DNA of 8,660 bases, taken from contig LJCR01000059.1 in the NCBI GenBank assembly GCA_001399705.1, positions 1 to 8,660 on the forward strand, read 5' to 3'. Both the position numbers and the translations under genes were made by a program. The stretch's first letter is position 1. Each line of letters starts with the position of its first letter. Shown here in pieces: positions 1 through 6,158 of this stretch. The notes beneath the pieces were generated by a model. It was not told the origin of the DNA, ran no database searches, and saw only the letters and a list, made by a program, of their open reading frames with translations. The DNA comes from Kouleothrix aurantiaca. GTDB taxonomy: Bacteria > Chloroflexota > Chloroflexia > Chloroflexales > Roseiflexaceae.

Positions 1-2502
1 GGATTCAGCAGTGCCGTCGGCGCGGCGCATAGCTTTGACCGATACCAGGGCATAAATTACCCGGCCGTTTTTATGCAGAAAGCGTTTGTCGCGCGAAAAG
101 CTGTCGATTTCGCCGCCGAGCACACGCTGAAGCTGAACAATATCGTCGGGCAGGTCGTCGGGATGCGTTAGGGAGGACCATTCCCTTTGCAAAAGCTCCT
201 CGCGCGCGTAGCCAAGAATAGTGCAGAGCTGGTTGTTTACATTGAGAAAATACCTGCTTGGCGACGCGATCGCCATTCCAACCACCCCCAGCTCGAAGTA
301 GTTGCGGAAGCGTTCTTCCGAGCGCTGCAGTTGTGCTTCCGCCCGCTTGCGCTCGGTGATGTCGCGATTAATGCCAACCGCACCAGTGATCTTGCCGGCA
401 CGGTTGGTTACCGGGCGCACACTGCTCAGGATCGTAAGGCGCGTGCCGTCGCGATGCGGCTGGATGACCTCGCCCTGCCAATACCCTTGGGCGGACAGAA
501 GGGCGAGCGACTGATTGGCGTCGCTGTCGAGGTATTCGGTGCGCAGAATCTCGTGCAGCGACTTGCCGATGACCTCGCGAGCGGGCCAGCCATAGAGCGC
601 CTCTGCAGCAGCATTCCAGCTTTTGATTGCGAAGTGCGTATCGACTGAGATGATGGCATCCGAAACCTGATCAAGCAGATCGGCCTGCTCGTGGAGCTGT
701 TCTTCGGCGCGCTTGTGCTGTGATATTTCAACGACCGTGACGATCACAACGCGAGCCGAACGGTAGGTGCTTGGTTCGTACTGAACGGTATAAAAGCGCT
801 CGTGCACGTCTGGCGTCACTGGCGGAAGCACGAGCTCGTAGTGGACCGACTCACCTTGAAATGCGCGCTCCAGGCGCGGCCGAATCTGCGCTTCGTAGAC
901 TGGGGCAAGCACATCGGCCACGCGCTGGCCGGCCAGGTCATCGCTCGGCAGGCGCAGAAACTCTTTGTAGGTTTGGTTGGCGTAGCGGTAGCGATGCTCG
1001 GCATCGACCAGCGCCAGGCCCACGCCGGCCGTTTCGGTGACAATGCGCAGATTTTCTTCGCGCTCGTGCAGGGCGGCTTCGGCGCGCCGGCGCTCGGCGA
1101 GCTCGGCCTGGAATTGCTGCAGCAGGTGCGCATTCGCGATCGCCAGCGTCGCGCGCACGGCCAGATCCTGGGCAAGCGCAAGGTCGTCTGCATCAAATGC
1201 AGGCAGTTCGCTGCCGTTGCGCGCAAGCATAAGAGTGCCAAGGATGCGGTTGTGCAACTGAAGCGGCGTGACAATAAGGCTGTGAGGAAAAAAGCGTTCG
1301 AGCAGATGTTGCGCTTCTGGTGATACCGACGCATGGAATGCTTCACGATCAATTATTGGCAGGAATTGCGACTGGCCGGTGCGCGCGGCAATCGCTGCGG
1401 GAACCTGATCGTCGAGCTTGATGCGCCAGGAGCTGAGGCTTTGCTGCATACTGCCCAGATCGGCCGGGTCGTAGTGGCCAAGCGCAGCGATGTCGAGGTT
1501 CTGCCCATCCTCAGAAAGCATTCGGATCGTGCAGGCGGCCCGCAGGTGCCCGGCTATCTTGTGCGCGATCTGTGTAAGCAGGGCTCGCTCTTCGGAGCCG
1601 GCTTCGGCAAAGGCGCGCGATGCTTCGGCCAGGATCTGCAGGCGCTGGGCCGAACGAGCAAGGGCCAGCTCAGCGTGTTTGCGCTCGGTGATGTCGGTGA
1701 GCACGCCATACCAGATCGTGCTGCCGTCGGGCTCGCGCTGCGGGATGGAGTGGCCTTCGATCCAGCGCTCGCCGCGGGCCGGGTTACGCACGCGAAACTC
1801 TTCGTGCCACGGCGTCATCTGCTGGCGCGATAGCTCGATGGTATCGAGCAGGCGCGGAACGTCGTCGGGGTGCCACAGGCTGGCAACCATCCCGGCATCG
1901 TGTGCGAGCGCTTCGGGCGAAAGGCCGTAGATTTCGGCGATGCGCGGGCTGGCGTAGGGAAAGCTGACCGTGCCATCGGGGCGCTGGCGGTAGGCGCAGA
2001 CGACGCCGGGAACGGTTTCGACGAGTGTGACAAAGCGATCGCGCTCGATTCGCAGGGCTTGTTCCGTGTGCTGAAGGTACGCATTGCTGGTCGCGAGTGC
2101 GCGCTGCAAGCGCACGCGCTCGATCGCGCTGGCAACCGCGCGCCCGAGGTGGTGCTGCAGGTGCACATCCTTCACCAGGTAATCGTGTGCACCAAGTTTC
2201 ATAGCTGCGACGGCAAGCTGTTCGCTTCCCTGGCCGGTCACCAGCAGCATGGCAAAGGCATGGAGGCCATGCTCGGCAATCAGTGTTGCCAGTAAAGCCA
2301 GCCCTTCGTCGTCGGGGAGGTGATAATCGAGCAGAACCGCATCCGGCCGCCGCTCACGACACTGCGCCAGGCCTTCGGCAGCGCTTGCCGCTTCGAAGCA
2401 GAGAAAGGATTGCTCCTGGTCGTGTTCGAGAAAGCGGCGAAAGGCATAGCGGTCTTCCGGGCTATCGTCGATAAGAAGCACTCTCCACGGTTGTGATGCC
2501 AT
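1..2502 (-). CDS. Mirror copy of the REC-PAS-GAF-PAS-PAS-PAS signalling protein (3' truncated)
   Basis: Exact reverse complement of 6159-8660. It starts at 2502 and runs leftward off base 1 after 834 codons with no stop. Residues, domains and truncation point are identical. Both copies break at exactly the same base in the fourth PAS domain, which is expected if the window is one contig made of a sequence and its own reverse complement. Confidence 0.75.
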   Translation of the reverse strand, partial: MASQPWRVLLIDDSPEDRYAFRRFLEHDQEQSFLCFEAASAAEGLAQCRERRPDAVLLDYHLPDDEGLALLATLIAEHGLHAFAMLLVTGQGSEQLAVAAMKLGAHDYLVKDVHLQHHLGRAVASAIERVRLQRALATSNAYLQHTEQALRIERDRFVTLVETVPGVVCAYRQRPDGTVSFPYASPRIAEIYGLSPEALAHDAGMVASLWHPDDVPRLLDTIELSRQQMTPWHEEFRVRNPARGERWIEGHSIPQREPDGSTIWYGVLTDITERKHAELALARSAQRLQILAEASRAFAEAGSEERALLTQIAHKIAGHLRAACTIRMLSEDGQNLDIAALGHYDPADLGSMQQSLSSWRIKLDDQVPAAIAARTGQSQFLPIIDREAFHASVSPEAQHLLERFFPHSLIVTPLQLHNRILGTLMLARNGSELPAFDADDLALAQDLAVRATLAIANAHLLQQFQAELAERRRAEAALHEREENLRIVTETAGVGLALVDAEHRYRYANQTYKEFLRLPSDDLAGQRVADVLAPVYEAQIRPRLERAFQGESVHYELVLPPVTPDVHERFYTVQYEPSTYRSARVVIVTVVEISQHKRAEEQLHEQADLLDQVSDAIISVDTHFAIKSWNAAAEALYGWPAREVIGKSLHEILRTEYLDSDANQSLALLSAQGYWQGEVIQPHRDGTRLTILSSVRPVTNRAGKITGAVGINRDITERKRAEAQLQRSEERFRNYFELGVVGMAIASPSRYFLNVNNQLCTILGYAREELLQREWSSLTHPDDLPDDIVQLQRVLGGEIDSFSRDKRFLHKNGRVIYALVSVKAMRRADGTAES

Positions 2503-2923
2503 AGTAGTACCTCATTTGCTGCTACGGTCAACCAGGGCTGCAGGGAAACCCAAAGTGCTTATTTGTTGAAGATAGCGCGCGCAGCCGCACCTGTGCGTGT
2601 GTAGCATCGTGCAGCGAACTTCCGCTACTCTCCTTCTGCCTAAACCTGGGAGAGCCGGGCATATCGCTGAAGCTGGCCATTCCGTTCATCCTCTGTGCTG
2701 CGGCGTGGCAGGTGTTACACGCGCGCCCGCCAGCGCTGTGGCGAGCACGGGAAAAGCGGTGCACACCTGAATTTGCCGGTGCAATCGTTCGCGATGCGAA
2801 GTGGCGCAACAGAAAAGCAGGCGCTTAAACAAAAGCGTGTACGGTTATTATATTCTATTCTTCCGAATGATCTGGAGAGCTTTGCGGGGGATAATCGTGT
2901 AGCCGTGGGTGTAACGAGATCGG
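2503..2923 (-). promoter_or_regulatory. Mirror of the 421-base intergenic region
   Basis: Identical to 5738-6158 on the opposite strand: TATAAT at 2847-2852 (- strand), the same stem-loops and the TGAGGT ribosome-binding site at 2509-2514 before the start of the mirror copy of gene C at 2502. Nothing else is seen. Confidence 0.35.
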
Positions 2924-3508
2924 CTATGCGTCCGATGGAATAGCCTGCATCGGGCCCATGCGGTCGTAGCGAATGTCGGATTGCACATCTTCCAGCACGC
3001 GCCAGGTACCCGGCGTGCGCGGCAGGCACAGCACCGACACGCGCCCCTGCTGGGCCAGCCGCTGCGCTTCCGCGCCGTCGGCCAGCCAGATGCTGCCCAT
3101 GTAGGTGCGGCGCGGCGCCACCGGGATGGCGCAATCGAGCAGCGCGCCTTCGATCGCGCCGCTGGGGCTGCGGTGCGGGCGCAGGCGCAGCACATGCGCG
3201 CGGATGATCAAGCCGTTTGTGAGCAGCGCCAGGTCGTCGCGCACGCGCCGCCAGATGCGCCGCGCCGCCAGCCCGATCTGCACCAGGATAATGATGCCGG
3301 GGATGGCGCGCAGCAGGGGGCTGGCATGGAGAAAGTAAAGCACGATCAGGGCGATCAGGCAGGCGATTGTAAGCGGCGAGAAGAACGTACGGAACGGGCG
3401 ATCGAGCAGGTAGTCGGAGCACAGGTTCATCAGCAGGCCGGGTGGCGTTGGGCGGGGTGGCGCAAGCTCAAGGTAGTTTGTATCGACATGTTCAGTTACA
3501 CGCTGCAT
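2924..3508 (-). CDS. Mirror copy of the two-helix membrane protein (B')
   Basis: Exact reverse-complement copy of the gene at 5153-5737, with the same 194-residue product, promoter and stop. The complete absence of differences, including silent ones in all the sequence compared, means this is a duplicate reading of one locus rather than a diverged paralogue. Confidence 0.6.
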   Translation of the reverse strand: MQRVTEHVDTNYLELAPPRPTPPGLLMNLCSDYLLDRPFRTFFSPLTIACLIALIVLYFLHASPLLRAIPGIIILVQIGLAARRIWRRVRDDLALLTNGLIIRAHVLRLRPHRSPSGAIEGALLDCAIPVAPRRTYMGSIWLADGAEAQRLAQQGRVSVLCLPRTPGTWRVLEDVQSDIRYDRMGPMQAIPSDA

Positions 3509-3549
3509 AGAATTTCTCACGCCAAGCCGCTGCCCCAAACCTACGACAT

Positions 3550-3578
3550 ATTGTAGCGAGGTTGGCGAGGATGAGCAA
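3550..3578 (-). promoter_or_regulatory. Mirror of the gene B promoter
   Basis: Identical TTGCTC-17-TACAAT arrangement on the - strand, upstream of the mirror copy of gene B starting at 3508. Confidence 0.4.
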
Positions 3579-3692
3579 GCCAAGAGCGTGGTGCGCGATG
3601 CGTGGTGCGAAATCAATGTAGAGGTCGCGCTAGTGCATTATCAAAAAAGCGATGCGGAAATGAGAGAAGATTTTTGCATTGCAATCACTAAA

Positions 3693-3716
3693 CCCTATTC
3701 CCCATCCCCTAAACCC
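3693..3716 (-). other. Mirror of the G-quadruplex motif
   Basis: Same four G-runs on the - strand, seen as C-runs on the + strand (CCCTATTCCCCATCCCC...). Identical to 4945-4968. Confidence 0.55.
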
Positions 3717-3731
3717 TGCGCTAAAAGCGCA
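3717..3731 (-). terminator. Mirror of the post-gene-A hairpin
   Basis: Identical five-base-pair TGCGC/GCGCA stem with a TTTTA loop after the stop of the mirror copy of gene A. It has the same limitation: no T-tract. Confidence 0.3.
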
Positions 3732-4313
3732 CTAGCGGCTGATGAACAGATAGACCAGCAGTGTCAGCAGCTGCAGCACCACCGGGATAAGCGCGCCGGC
3801 GATCAGCTGGCCGCCGCGCCAGCCAAACAGCTCTTCCGACATGGCGGCAGCCAGCAGGAACGACCAGACGATCGCGCCGAGCCAGAGCAGCACCGGCAGG
3901 ATCGGCACGCCCAGCAGCACCAGCACCAGCGCATACAGCAGCGTGGCAAGAAAGCACAGGCCCCACACGCTGCGGATGATCTCGACGCTGAAAAAGCGTC
4001 GTGGCCGGCGCAGGCGCAGTTCCAGCTCGTCGCACAGCTCGGGGTAGTTCGTCAGCGTGCCGGGAATGAGCAAAGCCCGCCGCGTGGCATCGTGCGGCTG
4101 TATCAGCGTCATCGAGAAATCGGCCAGCAGGTAGCCAAACGCGCGACGGTCGATGCTGATCATTGTGCCGATTTCAGCGAAGCTGAGCGCGCGGATCGAC
4201 GGCGCTTTAGGCGTGCTCGCTGGTGTCTTGCTGCGGCGCAGGCGCGCGATTGGCTGGTACAGGCGCTTCAGCAGGCTGCGCAGGTCTTGCCGCAGCCACA
4301 GCACCGCATCCAT
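3732..4313 (-). CDS. Mirror copy of the PH-like membrane protein (A')
   Basis: This is the exact reverse-complement copy of the gene at 4348-4929, with the same 193-residue translation, AAGGG ribosome-binding site (4320-4324 on the opposite strand) and TAG stop. The two copies are divergent and their start codons are 34 bases apart across the fold. In a real genome the pair would have to share a 34-base gap, far too short for two promoters, which argues that one copy is not real. It should be counted as the same gene, not a paralogue. Confidence 0.6.
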   Translation of the reverse strand: MDAVLWLRQDLRSLLKRLYQPIARLRRSKTPASTPKAPSIRALSFAEIGTMISIDRRAFGYLLADFSMTLIQPHDATRRALLIPGTLTNYPELCDELELRLRRPRRFFSVEIIRSVWGLCFLATLLYALVLVLLGVPILPVLLWLGAIVWSFLLAAAMSEELFGWRGGQLIAGALIPVVLQLLTLLVYLFISR

Positions 4314-4320
4314 CAGCGAC

Positions 4321-4340
4321 CCTTGCCCGGCCGGGCAAGG
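4321..4340. other. Axis of the palindrome (fold point)
   Basis: The symmetry axis falls between 4330 and 4331 inside CCTTGCCCGG|CCGGGCAAGG, with zero unpaired bases. The core is very GC-rich and would form a tight hairpin. It sits just before the start of gene A on both strands, and the Shine-Dalgarno-like AAGGG of each copy lies within 11 bases of the axis. No promoter can fit between axis and gene, so native sequence upstream of gene A has been replaced here by its own mirror image. By construction the axis also looks like a telomere-resolvase target, so that resemblance alone is not evidence for one. Confidence 0.9.
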
Positions 4341-4347
4341 GTCGCTG

Positions 4348-4929
4348 ATGGATGCGGTGCTGTGGCTGCGGCAAGACCTGCGCAGCCTGCTGAAGCGCCT
4401 GTACCAGCCAATCGCGCGCCTGCGCCGCAGCAAGACACCAGCGAGCACGCCTAAAGCGCCGTCGATCCGCGCGCTCAGCTTCGCTGAAATCGGCACAATG
4501 ATCAGCATCGACCGTCGCGCGTTTGGCTACCTGCTGGCCGATTTCTCGATGACGCTGATACAGCCGCACGATGCCACGCGGCGGGCTTTGCTCATTCCCG
4601 GCACGCTGACGAACTACCCCGAGCTGTGCGACGAGCTGGAACTGCGCCTGCGCCGGCCACGACGCTTTTTCAGCGTCGAGATCATCCGCAGCGTGTGGGG
4701 CCTGTGCTTTCTTGCCACGCTGCTGTATGCGCTGGTGCTGGTGCTGCTGGGCGTGCCGATCCTGCCGGTGCTGCTCTGGCTCGGCGCGATCGTCTGGTCG
4801 TTCCTGCTGGCTGCCGCCATGTCGGAAGAGCTGTTTGGCTGGCGCGGCGGCCAGCTGATCGCCGGCGCGCTTATCCCGGTGGTGCTGCAGCTGCTGACAC
4901 TGCTGGTCTATCTGTTCATCAGCCGCTAG
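4348..4929 (+). CDS. Membrane protein with PH-like segment, unknown function (5' side abuts the fold)
   Basis: This frame encodes 193 residues from ATG 4348 to TAG 4927-4929. Residues 1-40 are basic, with a Pro/Ser linker (about 28-40). Residues 41-103 (ALSFAEIG... IPGTLTNYPELCDEL) resemble the last strands and closing helix of a bacterial PH-like domain. Three hydrophobic segments follow, near 115-137, 138-158 and 168-190, ending in FISR. The start is supported by AAGGG at 4337-4341, six bases upstream. The frame stays open back through the fold, however, and the early strands of a PH-like domain are not visible, so the real protein may begin earlier in sequence that is not present. Predicted location is the cytoplasmic membrane. 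The PH-like call is by eye and weak; the membrane topology is firm. No function is assigned. Confidence 0.7.
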   Translation: MDAVLWLRQDLRSLLKRLYQPIARLRRSKTPASTPKAPSIRALSFAEIGTMISIDRRAFGYLLADFSMTLIQPHDATRRALLIPGTLTNYPELCDELELRLRRPRRFFSVEIIRSVWGLCFLATLLYALVLVLLGVPILPVLLWLGAIVWSFLLAAAMSEELFGWRGGQLIAGALIPVVLQLLTLLVYLFISR

Positions 4930-4944
4930 TGCGCTTTTAGCGCA
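4930..4944 (+). terminator. Short hairpin directly after gene A stop
   Basis: TGCGC (4930-4934), loop TTTTA, GCGCA (4940-4944) form a perfect five-base-pair stem starting immediately after the TAG of gene A. There is no T-tract after it, so it is not a canonical intrinsic terminator. It is followed without a gap by a G-rich quadruplex motif that could help to stall polymerase. A role in transcript ending or 3' protection is inference. Confidence 0.35.
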
Positions 4945-4968
4945 GGGTTTAGGGGATGGGGAATAGGG
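4945..4968 (+). other. G-quadruplex motif (four G-runs)
   Basis: G-runs lie at 4945-4947 (GGG), 4952-4955 (GGGG), 4958-4961 (GGGG) and 4966-4968 (GGG), separated by loops TTTA, AT and AATA. This meets the usual pattern of four runs of at least three G with loops of 1-7. The runs are on the coding strand of genes A and B, so the structure could form in RNA read through from gene A. GGGTTTAG occurs twice (4945-4952 and 4966-4973), giving a short telomere-like look, but there is no array. Confidence 0.6.
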
Positions 4969-5082
4969 TTTAGTGATTGCAATGCAAAAATCTTCTCTCA
5001 TTTCCGCATCGCTTTTTTGATAATGCACTAGCGCGACCTCTACATTGATTTCGCACCACGCATCGCGCACCACGCTCTTGGC

Positions 5083-5111
5083 TTGCTCATCCTCGCCAAC
5101 CTCGCTACAAT
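5083..5111 (+). promoter_or_regulatory. Putative sigma70-type promoter for gene B
   Basis: TTGCTC (5083-5088) and TACAAT (5106-5111) are separated by 17 bases, the optimal spacing; each differs from consensus at one or two positions. Transcription would begin near 5118, about 35 bases before ATG 5153. This position inside the longer open frame favours 5153 over 5045 as the start of gene B. Confidence 0.5.
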
Positions 5112-5152
5112 ATGTCGTAGGTTTGGGGCAGCGGCTTGGCGTGAGAAATTCT

Positions 5153-5737
5153 ATGCAGCGTGTAACTGAACATGTCGATACAAACTACCTTGAGCTTGCG
5201 CCACCCCGCCCAACGCCACCCGGCCTGCTGATGAACCTGTGCTCCGACTACCTGCTCGATCGCCCGTTCCGTACGTTCTTCTCGCCGCTTACAATCGCCT
5301 GCCTGATCGCCCTGATCGTGCTTTACTTTCTCCATGCCAGCCCCCTGCTGCGCGCCATCCCCGGCATCATTATCCTGGTGCAGATCGGGCTGGCGGCGCG
5401 GCGCATCTGGCGGCGCGTGCGCGACGACCTGGCGCTGCTCACAAACGGCTTGATCATCCGCGCGCATGTGCTGCGCCTGCGCCCGCACCGCAGCCCCAGC
5501 GGCGCGATCGAAGGCGCGCTGCTCGATTGCGCCATCCCGGTGGCGCCGCGCCGCACCTACATGGGCAGCATCTGGCTGGCCGACGGCGCGGAAGCGCAGC
5601 GGCTGGCCCAGCAGGGGCGCGTGTCGGTGCTGTGCCTGCCGCGCACGCCGGGTACCTGGCGCGTGCTGGAAGATGTGCAATCCGACATTCGCTACGACCG
5701 CATGGGCCCGATGCAGGCTATTCCATCGGACGCATAG
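5153..5737 (+). CDS. Small two-helix membrane protein, weakly DUF3592-like, unknown function
   Basis: This frame encodes 194 residues from ATG 5153 (MQRVTEHVDTNYLELAPPRP...). Residues 1-30 are polar and proline-rich. Hydrophobic segments near 42-62 and 66-83 look like a helical hairpin and are followed by the basic run RRIWRRVRDD, which should stay in the cytoplasm. The C-terminal part (about 88-176) looks like a small beta-rich domain; GRVSVLCLPRTPGTW (155-169) recalls the V.VLYdP..P ending of DUF3592-type proteins. The frame is open back to ATG 5045, giving 36 more residues, but a good promoter lies inside that extension and the added residues look non-native, so 5153 is preferred. A clear Shine-Dalgarno is lacking (only GAGAA at 5143-5147). 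It is co-directional with gene A, 223 bases downstream. Function unknown; family resemblance is by eye. Confidence 0.7.
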   Translation: MQRVTEHVDTNYLELAPPRPTPPGLLMNLCSDYLLDRPFRTFFSPLTIACLIALIVLYFLHASPLLRAIPGIIILVQIGLAARRIWRRVRDDLALLTNGLIIRAHVLRLRPHRSPSGAIEGALLDCAIPVAPRRTYMGSIWLADGAEAQRLAQQGRVSVLCLPRTPGTWRVLEDVQSDIRYDRMGPMQAIPSDA

Positions 5738-5761
5738 CCGATCTCGTTACACCCACGGCTA
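5735..5761 (+). terminator. Weak stem-loop over the gene B stop
   Basis: TAGCCG (5735-5740, including the stop codon) pairs with CGGCTA (5756-5761) around a 15-base loop. No T-tract follows. It is a possible transcript-end structure but could be chance. Mirror at 2900-2926. Confidence 0.2.
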
Positions 5762-6158
5762 CACGATTATCCCCCGCAAAGCTCTCCAGATCATTCGGAA
5801 GAATAGAATATAATAACCGTACACGCTTTTGTTTAAGCGCCTGCTTTTCTGTTGCGCCACTTCGCATCGCGAACGATTGCACCGGCAAATTCAGGTGTGC
5901 ACCGCTTTTCCCGTGCTCGCCACAGCGCTGGCGGGCGCGCGTGTAACACCTGCCACGCCGCAGCACAGAGGATGAACGGAATGGCCAGCTTCAGCGATAT
6001 GCCCGGCTCTCCCAGGTTTAGGCAGAAGGAGAGTAGCGGAAGTTCGCTGCACGATGCTACACACGCACAGGTGCGGCTGCGCGCGCTATCTTCAACAAAT
6101 AAGCACTTTGGGTTTCCCTGCAGCCCTGGTTGACCGTAGCAGCAAATGAGGTACTACT
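5738..6158 (+). promoter_or_regulatory. 421-base intergenic region / possible long leader of gene C
   Basis: No convincing gene lies here. An exact TATAAT at 5809-5814 within an AT-rich island makes a good -10 box, but the base run at the matching -35 place (CCAGAT, 5786-5791) is poor, so an activator or extended contact would be needed. If used, it gives a leader of about 340 bases before gene C. Short stems are present: CTCTCC (6007-6012) with GGAGAG (6028-6033), then GTAGC (6033-6037) with GCTAC (6056-6060), the latter enclosing AGCG/CGCT. No known riboswitch was recognised. A Shine-Dalgarno, TGAGGT, lies at 6147-6152, seven bases after its GAGG to ATG 6159. A 93-residue frame (5852-6133) contains a CxxCH motif but otherwise looks like chance. 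Confidence 0.4.

Larger units (their letters stand above)
4924..5033. repeat. 9-bp inverted repeat flanking the A-B intergenic core
   Basis: CGCTAGTGC at 4924-4932, containing the gene A stop codon, is the reverse complement of GCACTAGCG at 5025-5033. The 92 bases between hold the hairpin, the quadruplex motif, TTGCAATGCAA (4977-4987, five-base arms) and an AT-rich stretch with TTTTTT. This could be a small structured element or a chance match; no target duplication is seen. The mirror is at 3628-3737. Confidence 0.3.

Noticed and set aside
4321..4340. Hairpin telomere / telomere-resolvase site at the axis
   Set aside because: Any perfect palindrome has such a centre. No resolvase or linear-replicon gene is present, and the axis cuts off the upstream region of gene A, which fits an artefact better. 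Kept only as an alternative.
4153..4929. 258-residue frame crossing the axis (and its mirror 3732-4508) as a real gene
   Set aside because: Its first quarter is the antisense of its own downstream part, created by the fold. Only the part from about 4348 onward has gene-like character.
4945..4973. Telomere-like TTTAGGG repeats
   Set aside because: Only two imperfectly spaced units exist, with bacterial genes on both sides. There is no tandem array.
4207..5073. 288-residue Gln/His/Ala-rich frame antisense to gene A (mirror 3588-4454)
   Set aside because: The Gln-, Ala- and Arg-rich low-complexity translation is the antisense of Leu/Ala/Arg codons, and it also crosses the fold. It is not a plausible protein.
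5852..6133. 93-residue frame with a CNTCH (CxxCH heme-binding-like) motif; mirror 2528-2809
   Set aside because: There is one isolated motif, no signal peptide, no distal methionine context typical of cytochrome c, Ser/Arg-rich low-quality translation and no clear ribosome-binding site. CxxCH can arise by chance in GC-rich sequence.
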